Positions 43,550 through 52,318 of a stretch of DNA of 64,000 nucleotides are shown piece after piece. Positions within the stretch are counted from its first letter, which is position 1; every line of letters begins with the position of its first letter. The notes beneath the pieces are model-generated. The model searched no databases. It was not told the origin of the DNA and saw only the letters and a list, made by a program, of their open reading frames with translations. Made by a program: the position numbers and the translations under genes. This DNA comes from Streptomyces spororaveus (GTDB taxonomy: Bacteria; Actinomycetota; Actinomycetes; Streptomycetales; Streptomycetaceae). The DNA lies in NCBI RefSeq assembly GCF_016755875.1, contig NZ_BNED01000005.1, positions 310,001 to 374,000 on the forward strand, written 5' to 3'.

Positions 43550-44404
43550 TCAGGGCCGCAGGCCCCGCAGCTTCTCCGGGTTGACGCTGACGCGCAGTGC
43601 GGTGATCCGGCCGTCGGCGGCCTCGAAGGTCATGGCGCCGACGGTCGTGCCGTTGTGGACGAGCAGCAGGCCCGGCTCGCCGTTGATCTCGGCCGGGCGC
43701 ATCGCCCCGTCGCGGACCTCGGACTTGGCGAGGACGCCGAGCCACCAGCGGGCGACGTGGTCGGCTCCGTGCAGCGGCCGGCGGGCGGCCGTGACGACGC
43801 CGCCGCCGTCGGCCCAGGAGACGACATCGGGCGCGAGGACCGTGAGGACCTCGCCGAGGTCCCCGCCGAGGCAGGCCTGCCGGAACTTCTCGACGATCTC
43901 GCGCTGCTCGGCCGCTTGGGCGGTGAAGCGGGGGCGGCGGGCCCGGACGTGTTCGCGGGCGCGGTGGGCGCACTGGCGGACGCTCGCCCCGGTCTTCCCG
44001 ACGACCTCCGCGATCTCGGTGTAGGAGTATCCGAACACCTCGCGGAGCATGAAGACCGCGCGCTCGGTGGGGGTCAGGGTCTCCAGTACGACCAGGACCG
44101 CCATGGAGACGGTGTCGGCCAGTTCGGCTTCCTCGGCGATGTCGGGCGAGGTGAGGAGGGGTTCGGGAAGCCAGGGTCCGACATACGCCTCGCGGACGAC
44201 CTGGGCCGACCTGAGCCGGTTGAGGCTCAGGTTCGTGACGGTGCGCACCAGATAGGCGCGGGGGTTCTCGACGGCCGTGCGGTCGGCGCGGTGCCAGGCG
44301 AGCCAGGCGTCCTGCACGATGTCCTCGGCGTCGGCGACGCTGCCCAGCATGCGGTAGGCCGTGCCGAACAGCAGGCGCCGGTGCTCCTCGAAATCCTCAC
44401 TCAT
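43550..44404 (-). CDS. ECF41-type sigma factor with SnoaL-like C-domain, 284 aa
   Basis: Region 2 (EEHRRLLFGTAYRMLGSVADAEDIVQDAWLAW) and region 4 (LTPTERAVFMLREVFGYSYTEIAEVVGKTGASVRQ) are followed by a NTF2/SnoaL-like domain with the WADGGG motif diagnostic for ECF41, which tunes activity without a separate anti-sigma factor. ATG 44404 (MSEDFEEHRR). ECF41 genes usually sit beside their target (CMD, SDR or DoxX); none is adjacent here. It is convergent with the fused sigma-CAP gene. Confidence 0.92.
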   Translation of the reverse strand: MSEDFEEHRRLLFGTAYRMLGSVADAEDIVQDAWLAWHRADRTAVENPRAYLVRTVTNLSLNRLRSAQVVREAYVGPWLPEPLLTSPDIAEEAELADTVSMAVLVVLETLTPTERAVFMLREVFGYSYTEIAEVVGKTGASVRQCAHRAREHVRARRPRFTAQAAEQREIVEKFRQACLGGDLGEVLTVLAPDVVSWADGGGVVTAARRPLHGADHVARWWLGVLAKSEVRDGAMRPAEINGEPGLLLVHNGTTVGAMTFEAADGRITALRVSVNPEKLRGLRP

Positions 44405-44485
44405 GATCACCACAGTGTCAGGCGCGCACCAGGATGCTCAAGGGAGCCCTTGCCCCGGTGCCCGTCACGGCACGGCGGACGCGGG

Positions 44486-45877
44486 TCAGTGGTGGAAGCC
44501 GGACCGCGGCTCGGTGGCCGGTACGGGCGGGGGCGTGGCCGTCAGGTGTTCCACGGCGGCGCGCAGGTCGGTGACGAGCAGGGCCATCTGATCGCGGGTC
44601 ACGCCGTGCCGGACGAGGACGCGCTGGATGACGGTGTCGTCGCGGTCGGCGGGCAGCGGGTACGAGGGCACCTGCCAGCCGCGCATGCGCAGCCGGTCGG
44701 AGAGGTCGTAGAGGGTGAAGGGGGCGGCGTCCGGGTCGGTGAGTTTGTAGGAGACGGCGGGCAGGGCCCCCTGGCCGTCGTAGAGGAGGGTGAAGGGCCC
44801 CATCGCGGCGATCTCGCCGGCCAGGTACTGCGCGGTGTCGGCGCAGGCCTGCTGGACGCTGCGGTAGCCGGCCCGGCCGAGGCGCAGGAAGAGGTAGTAC
44901 TGGGCGATGACCTCGCCGCCGGGGCGGGAGAAGTTGAGGGCGAAGGTCGGCATGTCACCGCCCAGGTAGTCCACCGTGAACACGAGGTCCGCGGGGAGCA
45001 GGTCGGCGGTGCGCCAGATGATCCAGCCGACGCCCAGGGGCGCGAGCCCGTACTTGTGGCCGGAGGTGTTGACGGAGGCGACGCGCGGGAGCCGGAAGTC
45101 CCACACCACGTCGGGGTGGAGGAAGGGCGCGACGAACCCACCGCTGGCGCCGTCCACGTGGATGGGGACGTCCCAGCCGTGCTCGGCCTGGATCCGGTCG
45201 AGCTCGGCCGAGATCTCGGCGACGGGCTCGTAGTCGCAGGTGTAGGTGACGCCGAGGATGGCGACGACGCCGATGGTGTTCTCGTCGACGTACTCGGCGA
45301 GCTGATGGGCCTGCAGGCCGGTGGCGCCGTCCTCGATCGGGACCTGGCGCAGTTCGACGTCGAAGTAGCGGGCGAACTTCTCCCAGCAGATCTGGACCGG
45401 GCCGCACACGAGGTTGGGGCGGTCGGTGGGCAGACCGGCGGCGCGGCGGCGCTCGCGCCACCGCCATTTGAGGGCGAGGCCGCCGAGCATGGCGGCCTCG
45501 CTGGAGCCGGTGGTGGAGCAGCCGGCCGCGGTGGTGCCGGCGGGGGCGTTCCACAGATCGGCCAGGATGTTGACGCAGCGGGACTCGATCTCGGCGGTCT
45601 GCGGGTACTCGTCCTTGTCGATCATGTTCTTGTCGAGGCAGGCGTTCATCAGGCGGTGCACGCCCTCGTCCGACCAGGTGGTGCAGAAGGTGGCCAGGTT
45701 CTGGGCCGCGTTGCCGTCCAGGAGCAGCTCGTTGCGCAGCAGTTCGTAGACGACCTCGGTGGGTGAGTGGTCCTCGGGAATCCTGTACTTGGGGAGGATC
45801 TGGCCACTCAGCGTGGACGCGAACACGTCCGTGTCGGCGTCCTGGGCGCGTACGTCCTTCGTCTCATGAAGAGCCAT
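44486..45877 (-). CDS. gadB: Glutamate decarboxylase, 463 aa
   Basis: PLP enzyme of group II decarboxylases: glutamate to GABA plus CO2, consuming a proton. PLP Lys275 in NTSGHKYGL, cofactor contacts in TTGSSEAAMLGGLA and HVDGASGGF. N-terminus MALHETKDV starts at 45877, typical. Full length. No GABA antiporter is adjacent; the divergent gene is DUF1330. The shared promoter region holds a TTACC-N5-GGTAA palindrome of the type found before the XRE-cupin gene at 14.4 kb. Confidence 0.95.
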   Translation of the reverse strand: MALHETKDVRAQDADTDVFASTLSGQILPKYRIPEDHSPTEVVYELLRNELLLDGNAAQNLATFCTTWSDEGVHRLMNACLDKNMIDKDEYPQTAEIESRCVNILADLWNAPAGTTAAGCSTTGSSEAAMLGGLALKWRWRERRRAAGLPTDRPNLVCGPVQICWEKFARYFDVELRQVPIEDGATGLQAHQLAEYVDENTIGVVAILGVTYTCDYEPVAEISAELDRIQAEHGWDVPIHVDGASGGFVAPFLHPDVVWDFRLPRVASVNTSGHKYGLAPLGVGWIIWRTADLLPADLVFTVDYLGGDMPTFALNFSRPGGEVIAQYYLFLRLGRAGYRSVQQACADTAQYLAGEIAAMGPFTLLYDGQGALPAVSYKLTDPDAAPFTLYDLSDRLRMRGWQVPSYPLPADRDDTVIQRVLVRHGVTRDQMALLVTDLRAAVEHLTATPPPVPATEPRSGFHH

Positions 45878-45925
45878 ATCCGCACTATAGGGACATGAAA
45901 TGCCATTCCCGGGCAGGCCTGGGGC

Positions 45926-45950
45926 GGCGATTACCTCCGGGGTAATCGCC
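45926..45950. promoter_or_regulatory. 25-bp palindrome between gadB and DUF1330 gene
   Basis: GGCGATTACC and GGTAATCGCC form perfect 10-bp arms around TCCGG. The core TTACC-N5-GGTAA (45931-45945) has the same half-sites and spacing as the tandem operator at 14461-14496. Confidence 0.7.
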
Positions 45951-46020
45951 GGGACCGCCCCCGCGCGGCTACGTTCACGCCCGTCACCCACCGCCGCCAC
46001 AGGAACGAAGGAGCCCCGTC

Positions 46021-46404
46021 GTGCCCGCCTACGGTTTCGCCCATCTCCGCGGCCGCCGCAACCACCCCGACGTCATCGAGTACCTGCACCGCATCCAGGC
46101 GACCCTCGACCCCTTCGCGGGCCGCTTCGTCATCCACGGACCTCCGGCCGAGGTCGTGGAGGGCTCGTGGCCCGGCAGCATGGTGCTGATCGAGTTCCCC
46201 GGCCTGGCCGAGGCCCGCGCCTGGTACGACTCCCCCGCCTACCGGGCCATCGTGCGCCTGCGCACCGACCACATCGAGGGCGATCTGCTGCTGATCGAGG
46301 GCGTCGGCCCCGACTACGACCCGAGGCGGCGGGCACAGGCCCTCCAGGCGGCTCCTTCCGCCCGCGAACCCGCCCGCGAGCCCGGCGGCGAGGGCGCCCG
46401 GTAG
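46021..46404 (+). CDS. DUF1330 protein, 127 aa
   Basis: Dimeric alpha+beta-barrel (ABM-like) protein: FVIHGPPAEVVEGSWPGSMVLIEFPGLAEARAWYDSPAY carries the DUF1330 signature. GTG 46021 follows GAAGGAG. A disordered Ala/Glu/Arg tail extends beyond the domain. Divergent from gadB with a palindrome between. Function unknown. Confidence 0.88.
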   Translation: MPAYGFAHLRGRRNHPDVIEYLHRIQATLDPFAGRFVIHGPPAEVVEGSWPGSMVLIEFPGLAEARAWYDSPAYRAIVRLRTDHIEGDLLLIEGVGPDYDPRRRAQALQAAPSAREPAREPGGEGAR

Positions 46405-46429
46405 CCTCCGGGGCGCGGACGGCTCCCCT

Positions 46430-47173
46430 TCAGCCCCTGGCGTGGAGGTACGCGTCCAGGGCGGCCGCGCCCGTCAGCAGGGCGCGGCCGCGGGAGGAGA
46501 GTCGGGTGCGCCAGGCGGTCAGGGCCGACTCCAGGGGTTCCGGGCCGCCCGCGGCGCGGACCTGCGCGAGCAGGGGGGCGATCTGCTCCAGCAGGTAGCC
46601 GCCGCGCCGGAGTTGGTGGGCCATGCGGGCGTCCCGTACGTCGGCCTCGTCGTACACGCGGTACCCGGTGAGCGGATCGCGGCGCGGGCGGACCAGCCCG
46701 GCCCGCTCCCACGCACGCAGGGTCGCTGGCCGGATCCCGAGCCGGCCCGCGAGCGGCCCGATGAACAGGGGGCCGGATCCCGCCGTGGAGCCGGCGGCCG
46801 CGGGGCGATCGGCAACGGCGGCCGACGCCAGGTCGCGCAGGGCGTTCTCCACGGCTTCGAGGGTGCGCCGGTCGGCGAGCAGCTCGGCGTGGGTCCCGTC
46901 GATGAGGCCGAAGGCCTCGTCGGCCGCGCCCTCGTTCACGGCCCGCATGATCGATGCCGCCGTCCCGTGGCCGTGCCCCGGCACGAGGGCGAGGAACGCG
47001 GCCAGGGCGCGCTCGTGCAGCGGGGTATAGGCGCGGTAGCCGTGGGGGGTCCGGTCCGCGGCCGGGAGGATGCCGGCCTCCTCGTAGTTCCTGATCGCCT
47101 GCGTGGACAGTCCGTGCCCGCGCGCCAGGTCGATCGGCCTCAGCCGACGGCCGCTTTGAAGGTTTCGGGTCAC
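46430..47173 (-). CDS. MerR-family regulator with two HTH modules, about 247 aa
   Basis: Two MerR-type DNA-binding modules in one chain: LRPIDLARGHGLSTQAIRNYEEAGIL...GYRAYT near the N-terminus and FIGPLAGRLGIRPATLRAWERAGLV...GYRVYDEADV near residue 150, joined by helices. Tandem-HTH MerR proteins (TioE/TipA-like relatives) are known in actinomycetes. GTG starts at 47173 or 47182. Divergent from an erythromycin-esterase gene, with a palindrome between; it probably controls that gene. Confidence 0.88.
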   Translation of the reverse strand: MTRNLQSGRRLRPIDLARGHGLSTQAIRNYEEAGILPAADRTPHGYRAYTPLHERALAAFLALVPGHGHGTAASIMRAVNEGAADEAFGLIDGTHAELLADRRTLEAVENALRDLASAAVADRPAAAGSTAGSGPLFIGPLAGRLGIRPATLRAWERAGLVRPRRDPLTGYRVYDEADVRDARMAHQLRRGGYLLEQIAPLLAQVRAAGGPEPLESALTAWRTRLSSRGRALLTGAAALDAYLHARG

Positions 47174-47209
47174 CCACCCCACGATAGAGCGGAAAAGTTT
47201 CCACCGAAG

Positions 47210-47229
47210 CTTCAACGATAGCGTTGAAG
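47210..47229. promoter_or_regulatory. MerR-type operator before the erythromycin-esterase gene
   Basis: CTTCAACG-ATAG-CGTTGAAG, perfect 8-bp arms, ending two bases before the ATG of the downstream gene and overlapping its ribosome site. Overlapping GAAGCTTC adds a second small dyad. Confidence 0.7.
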
Positions 47230-47231
47230 GC

Positions 47232-48488
47232 ATGCCCATCGACATCACTGACGTGAAGGAAACCGTCCGCCCGGTCGACGCCGCCGGCCTCATGGATCTG
47301 CTCGCGGCGCGACCGCGACTGCTCGCCCTCGGCGAGCCCACCCACGGCGAGGACTCACTGCTTCGAGTGCGCAACGAGCTGTTCCGCCAGCTCGTCGTAC
47401 AGGAGGGCTACCGCACCATCGCGATCGAGAGCGACTGCCTGGCGGGCCTGCTCGTCGACGCGTACGTCACCTGGGGTACCGGACGTCTCGACGAGGTCAT
47501 GGAGCGCGGCTTCAGCCACGGGTTCGGCGCCTCCCCCGCCAATCGCGAACTCGTCCGCTGGATGCGGGCGTTCAACGAGGGCCGGCCCGCGTCCGAGCGG
47601 GTGCGCTTCGCCGGGTTCGACGGCCCGCTGGAGATGGCGGGCGCCGCGAGCCCCCGGCAGGCACTCACCGCGCTCCACGCCCACCTCGCCCGCCGGGTCG
47701 ACGCCGGCCTCCTGCCCTGCAGCGCGGACACGCTCGACCGCCTGCTCGGCGCCGACGACCGGTGGACCGAGCCCGCCGCGATGACGGACCCCGCGCGGTC
47801 CACGGGGCGCTCCGCCGAGGCCCGTGAGCTCCGGCTGCTCGCCGACGATCTGGTGGCGCTGCTGGCGGAGCAGTTGCCGCACCCCGTCACGGAATCCGGG
47901 GAGGACTCGCAGCGGGCGGAGTTGTTCGGACGCTCCGCCGTCGGCCTGCTGCGCTACCACCACTCGATGGCCGACACCTCGCCGTCCCGGATGACCCGGC
48001 TGGTGGGCCTGCGGGGCCGGATGATGGCGGACAACCTGCTCGCGCTGGCGGCCCGGGGCCCGGTCCTCGTCCACGCCCACAACGCCCATCTGCAGCGGGA
48101 GAAGAGCTCGATGCGGATGGGTGGCGTGCGGTTGGAATGGTGGAGCGCCGGGGCACTGGTGAGCGCCCGGCTGGGCGCGGAGTACGCGTTCGTGGCCACG
48201 GCCCTCGGCACGATCCGGCACCGGGGTGTGGACGCTCCGCCGCCGGACAGCGTCGAAGGCCTTCTGTACGCACTCCGGGACGAGCTCCGCCTCGTCGACG
48301 CCGGCCGGCTGGCCTCCGCGCTCGGCGACGCGCCGCCCGCGCCCCGGGTCTCCCCGTGGTTCGGCTACGCCCCGCTCGACGCGGCCCACTTGGGCGTGAT
48401 CGACGGGGTCGTGTTCATCAAGGATCTTCCGGAGGTCCCGGACCCCGCCATCCCGGCGTCACCTCGTACGTCCCCGGCCCGGGCCTGA
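47232..48488 (+). CDS. Erythromycin esterase family protein, 418 aa
   Basis: Ere/SucC-like fold. Residues matching the EreB active site are present: His in GEPTHGED, Glu in IAIESD, His in VHAHNAHLQ. Hydrolysis of macrolide lactone rings is the known activity, but many Streptomyces members have other or unknown substrates. ATG 47232 follows GAAGG within the operator. Regulated by the divergent tandem-HTH MerR protein. Confidence 0.88.
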   Translation: MPIDITDVKETVRPVDAAGLMDLLAARPRLLALGEPTHGEDSLLRVRNELFRQLVVQEGYRTIAIESDCLAGLLVDAYVTWGTGRLDEVMERGFSHGFGASPANRELVRWMRAFNEGRPASERVRFAGFDGPLEMAGAASPRQALTALHAHLARRVDAGLLPCSADTLDRLLGADDRWTEPAAMTDPARSTGRSAEARELRLLADDLVALLAEQLPHPVTESGEDSQRAELFGRSAVGLLRYHHSMADTSPSRMTRLVGLRGRMMADNLLALAARGPVLVHAHNAHLQREKSSMRMGGVRLEWWSAGALVSARLGAEYAFVATALGTIRHRGVDAPPPDSVEGLLYALRDELRLVDAGRLASALGDAPPAPRVSPWFGYAPLDAAHLGVIDGVVFIKDLPEVPDPAIPASPRTSPARA

Positions 48489-48580
48489 CGCTCTGCTTCC
48501 AGCCGACTCTGCAGTGTGACCCCGCACATAGGGCCCCCTTGACGCAGGAGAAATTACTGCCGAGTAGAGTGCAGCCCGCA

Positions 48581-48625
48581 GATCTTCCCGTCCGGACCCC
48601 CGGAGCCGCTCCGGACGGGAAGATC
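48581..48625. terminator. Perfect 16-bp hairpin between the erythromycin-esterase gene and melC1
   Basis: GATCTTCCCGTCCGGA and its complement enclose a 13-nt loop. It lies 92 bases after the esterase-gene stop and 84 before melC1. It may terminate the upstream gene or act in the melC leader. There is no U-tract. Confidence 0.6.
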
Positions 48626-48709
48626 ATCCAACTTGTTCTATCCGAAACATATCCAGGGATGTCCGGATACAGGCCAACCCTCCCCCGAGCCCTGATACCT
48701 CTTCGGGCC

Positions 48710-49096
48710 ATGAAGAAGATCACTCGCCGTCAGGCCCTGGGGACAACTGCCGGTGCTCTCACCGTCCTCGGCCTGACCGCTGCCGCCGCGGGCGCCACGA
48801 GCGCCGCCGCGACCCCCACCGAGCCCACCACCCCGGGCACGGTCGACGAGGTCTACAAGGGCCGTCGCATCCAGATCACCCCCGGCGGAGGCGGCCACCA
48901 CGGCGGCCACCACTCGCCCGGTCAGCCCACCGTCCGAATAGACGGCCAGGAACTGCACATCATGCGCAATGCCGACGGCACCTGGATCAGCGTCATCAAC
49001 CACTACGAGACCTTCGCCGACCCGAAGCTCCTCGCCCGCGCCGCGGTCCGCGATCTCCAGGGCGCCGCCCTCGTCCCCTTCGGAGGTGCGGCATGA
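48710..49096 (+). CDS. melC1: Tyrosinase copper chaperone MelC1, 128 aa
   Basis: Tat signal (KKITRRQALGTTAGALTVLGL). His-rich HHGGHH, then the conserved caddie-protein domain RIDGQELHIMRNADGTWISVINHYETF. MelC1 loads copper into apotyrosinase and carries it through Tat. The stop overlaps the melC2 start by four bases. Confidence 0.95.
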   Translation: MKKITRRQALGTTAGALTVLGLTAAAAGATSAAATPTEPTTPGTVDEVYKGRRIQITPGGGGHHGGHHSPGQPTVRIDGQELHIMRNADGTWISVINHYETFADPKLLARAAVRDLQGAALVPFGGAA

Positions 49097-49938
49097 CCGT
49101 ACGCAAGAACCAGGCCACGCTGACCCCCGAGGAGAAGCGCGCCTTCACCTCGGCGCTGCTGGAGCTCAAGCGCACCGGCAGTTACGACCGCTTCGTCACC
49201 ACCCACAACGGCTTCATCATGAGCGACACCGACTCGGGCGACCGCGTCGGGCACCGCTCCCCGTCCTTCCTGCCGTGGCACCGGCGCTTCCTCCTGGAGT
49301 TCGAGGAGGCGCTGCAGAAAGTGGACGCGAGCGTCGCGCTCCCGTACTGGGACTGGACCGTGGACCGGACCTCCCGCGCCTCCCTCTTCGCCGCCGACTT
49401 CCTCGGCGGCACCGGGCGGGCCCGCGACGGGCAGGTCATGGACGGTCCGTTCGCATACTCGACGGGCAAGTGGAACATAAACGTCCGGGTGGACGGGCGC
49501 GCCTACCTGCGCCGTGACCTCGGCACGGCCGTCGCCCAGCTGCCGACCAAGGCCGAGGTCGACTCCGTACTCGCCATGCCGGTCTACGACATGGCGCCCT
49601 GGAACAGCTCCTCCAACGGCTTCCGCAACAACCTGGAGGGCTGGCGCGGCGCCAACCTGCACAACCGGGTGCACGTGTGGGTCGGCGGACAGATGTCCAC
49701 CGGGGTCTCGCCCAACGACCCGGTGTTCTGGATGCACCACGCCTTCATCGACAAGCTGTGGGCGGACTGGCAGGCCAAGCACCCCCAGTCCACGTACCTG
49801 CCGGCCGCGGGCACCCAGAACGTGGTCGACCTGAACGACACGATGCGGCCGTGGAACAACGTGACTCCGGCGGACATGCTGGACCACCGGAAGTTCTACA
49901 CCTTCGACACCGAACCGGCCGCCGCCAGCCAGCGGTAG
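49093..49938 (+). CDS. melC2: Tyrosinase MelC2, 281 aa
   Basis: Type-3 copper monophenol oxidase making melanin from tyrosine. CuA ligands His38, His54 and His63 (HNGF, VGHRSP, PWHRRF) and CuB ligands in NLHNRVHVW and VFWMHHAF. It has no own signal peptide; export is with MelC1. Last 43 bases overlap the convergent response-regulator gene. Confidence 0.96.
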   Translation: MTVRKNQATLTPEEKRAFTSALLELKRTGSYDRFVTTHNGFIMSDTDSGDRVGHRSPSFLPWHRRFLLEFEEALQKVDASVALPYWDWTVDRTSRASLFAADFLGGTGRARDGQVMDGPFAYSTGKWNINVRVDGRAYLRRDLGTAVAQLPTKAEVDSVLAMPVYDMAPWNSSSNGFRNNLEGWRGANLHNRVHVWVGGQMSTGVSPNDPVFWMHHAFIDKLWADWQAKHPQSTYLPAAGTQNVVDLNDTMRPWNNVTPADMLDHRKFYTFDTEPAAASQR

Positions 49939-50597
49939 TGCAGTTCGGGGCGGCCGACCTGGCCGTACCGGGGGGTGCGGTCCGCACGGCCGGTGTCCAC
50001 CAGGTGCTCCAGGTAACGGCGGGCGGTGATACGGGAGATCCCGGCCGCCTCGGCCGCCCCTGCTGCGGTCAGCCCCTCGGGCGCCGCCCGCAGCAGGGCG
50101 GCGACCCGGTCCAGGGTCGGCGCGCTCAGCCCCTTGGGGAGCTCGGCCGGGCGGGGTGCGCGCAGTGCGGCCATCGCCCGGTCGACGTCGTCCTGGCCGA
50201 CCGCCTCGCCCGCCGTCTGGCGGAACTCGGCGTAGCGCAAGAGCCGTTCGCGCAGGGTGGGGAACGCGAACGGCTTCAGTACGTACTGGACCACGCCGAG
50301 GGAGACGCTCTCGCGGACCACGGCCAGGTCCCGCGCGGAGGTCACCACGATCACGTCGACCGGATGTCCGGCGGCGCGCAGCCCGCGCGCGAAGCGCAGG
50401 CCGTGCCCGTCGGGCAGGCCGAGGTCCAGGAGCAGCAGGTCGACGCGGGTCCGCTCCAGGAACCGGGTGGCCTCGGCGAGCGAGTGGACGGCGCCGACGG
50501 CGGTGAAGCCGGGCACCCGGCCGATGTAGAGCGCGTGTGCGTCGGCGGCCACCGGGTCGTCCTCGACGATCAGGACGCGCACCTCGCCGCCGCTCAC
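49896..50597 (-). CDS. Response regulator, DcuR/CitB type, 233 aa
   Basis: Receiver domain (VRVLIVEDDPVAADAH, phospho-Asp in LLLLDLGLPDG, Lys in YVLKPF) and a C-terminal helix-turn-helix (LTAAGAAEAAGISRITARRYLEHLV), as in regulators of C4-dicarboxylate or citrate uptake. GTG 50597 with GGAGG seven bases upstream overlaps the sensor kinase stop by four bases. It likely activates the divergent dctA. Confidence 0.93.
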   Translation of the reverse strand: MSGGEVRVLIVEDDPVAADAHALYIGRVPGFTAVGAVHSLAEATRFLERTRVDLLLLDLGLPDGHGLRFARGLRAAGHPVDVIVVTSARDLAVVRESVSLGVVQYVLKPFAFPTLRERLLRYAEFRQTAGEAVGQDDVDRAMAALRAPRPAELPKGLSAPTLDRVAALLRAAPEGLTAAGAAEAAGISRITARRYLEHLVDTGRADRTPRYGQVGRPELHYRWLAAAGSVSKV

Positions 50598-52213
50598 CGC
50601 GAACCCTCCGGCTCCGCGCCGGGCAGGGACCCGATCGGCAGGCGGACCGTGAACTCCGCGCCTCCGCCCGGGCCCTGCGCGGCGATCACCGCGCCTCCGC
50701 AGCGCTCCGCCACCTGCCGGACCAGTGCGAGGCCCAGTCCCCGGCCCTCCCCCTTGCCGGACCAGCCCCGGCGGAAGACGTCCACCCCCTCGGGCAGCCC
50801 GGGTCCGTTGTCCGCGACCCGCAGCAGCAGCTCGTCCGGCTCCGGCCGCAGCGTCACGGCGATCCGGGCCCCGGGTACGGCCGTGAGCGCGTCGACCGCG
50901 TTGTCGATGAGGTTGCCGAGCACGGTGACCAGGTCCCGGGCCGGCGGCAGCCCGGCGCCGTCGGCGAGGCTGCGGCTGTCGGCGGTCACGACCAGCTCGA
51001 CGCCCCGCTCGTGCGCCTGCGCGGCCTTGCCCAGCAGCAGCGCCACGAGTACCGGCTCCCCGACCGCGGTGACCACCTCGTCGGTGAGGGCCTGGGCCAG
51101 TTCCAGCTCGGCGGTGGCGAAGTCGACCGCCTCGTCCGCGCGGCCGAGTTCGATGAGCGAGACCACGGTGTGCAGCCGGTTGGCCGCCTCGTGGGCCTGG
51201 GAGCGCAACGCCTGGGTGAAGCCCCGCTCGTGGTCCAGCTCGCCGGTCAGCGCCTGCAGTTCCGTGTGGTCGCGCAAGGTGACCACGGTGCCCCGGCGGC
51301 CGCCGCCCGCGACCGGCGAGCTGTTGACCACCAGCACGCGGTCCGCGGTCAGGTGCACTTCGTCCACCCGGGGCCGGTCGGCGAGCAGGGCCCCGGTGAG
51401 CGGGGCCGGCAGGCCGAGGTCGGCGACCCGGGTGCCGGTGATCTCGCCGCCCGGCAGGCCGAGCAGTTCCCGCCCGGCGTCGTTGATCAGGGTGATCCGG
51501 CGCTGCCCGTCGAGCATGAGCAGCCCCTCGCGGACTCCGTGCAGGGCCGCCTGGTGGTAGTCGTACATCCGGCTGAGCTCCGCCGCGTTCATGCCATGAG
51601 TGTGACGGCGCAGCCTCGCATTGACGACGTACGTGCCCACGCCGCCGAGGGCGAGCGCGCCGCCCGCGACCCAGGCGAGGGCGGACAGCTGCGTGGCGAG
51701 CCGGTCGCTGATGGCGCGGACGGTGATGCCCGCGCTCACCAGGCCCACGATCCGGTCCCCGTCCCGGAGCGGGGTGACCACCCGGATGGACGGGCCGAGG
51801 GTGCCCGTGTACGTCTCGCTGAAGGTCTCGCCGCGCAGTGCGGGGGCGGTGTTGCCCATGAAGGGCTCCCCGATCCTGCGCGGGTCCGGGTGGGTCCAGC
51901 GCCGTCCGTCGGGGGCCATGATCGTCACGAAGGCCACCCCGGAATCCGCCCGGACCTGCTCCGCGTAGGGCTGGAGCGCGCCGGACGGGTCGGTCCCGCG
52001 CGCCGCCCCGCGTACGGCCTCGCGTACGGACGGGGAGTCGGCGACCGCCCGGGCCACGGCTCCCGCCTGGCGGCGGGCGGCCTCCTCGGCCTGCCCCCGG
52101 GCGGTGGCGTACGCGAAGACGGCGCAGCCCGCGACGACCACGGTGACCAGCAGCACCTGCATGGCGAAGAGCTGGCCGGCGAGACTGCGCGGGGGCCGGG
52201 GGAAGCGGAACAT
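50594..52213 (-). CDS. Sensor histidine kinase, DcuS/CitA type, 539 aa
   Basis: TM1 (about 15-37), periplasmic PAS-like domain (about 40-170; VAFVTIMAPDGRRWTHPDP), TM2 (about 178-200), cytoplasmic PAS, H-box SQAHEAANRLHTVVSL, and HATPase with NLIDNAVDA and DNGPGLP. ATG 52213 is the likely start; a 19-codon upstream extension is open. Pairs with the response regulator (GTGA overlap), divergent from dctA. Probably senses C4-dicarboxylates outside the cell. Confidence 0.94.
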   Translation of the reverse strand: MFRFPRPPRSLAGQLFAMQVLLVTVVVAGCAVFAYATARGQAEEAARRQAGAVARAVADSPSVREAVRGAARGTDPSGALQPYAEQVRADSGVAFVTIMAPDGRRWTHPDPRRIGEPFMGNTAPALRGETFSETYTGTLGPSIRVVTPLRDGDRIVGLVSAGITVRAISDRLATQLSALAWVAGGALALGGVGTYVVNARLRRHTHGMNAAELSRMYDYHQAALHGVREGLLMLDGQRRITLINDAGRELLGLPGGEITGTRVADLGLPAPLTGALLADRPRVDEVHLTADRVLVVNSSPVAGGGRRGTVVTLRDHTELQALTGELDHERGFTQALRSQAHEAANRLHTVVSLIELGRADEAVDFATAELELAQALTDEVVTAVGEPVLVALLLGKAAQAHERGVELVVTADSRSLADGAGLPPARDLVTVLGNLIDNAVDALTAVPGARIAVTLRPEPDELLLRVADNGPGLPEGVDVFRRGWSGKGEGRGLGLALVRQVAERCGGAVIAAQGPGGGAEFTVRLPIGSLPGAEPEGSR

Positions 52214-52256
52214 GGCGCTCAGTGTGCACCGGGTCGTGAACTCAATGAACGCAAGG

Positions 52257-52270
52257 GTGACCGGGGTCAC
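52257..52270. promoter_or_regulatory. Palindrome in the dctA/sensor kinase divergent promoter
   Basis: GTGACC-GG-GGTCAC, in the 105-bp gap between the divergent genes. Candidate response-regulator site. Confidence 0.4.
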
Positions 52271-52318
52271 AGCCCTGGGCGATGGTCTCCCCGAACGTAA
52301 TCACCACCGGGAGGCATC

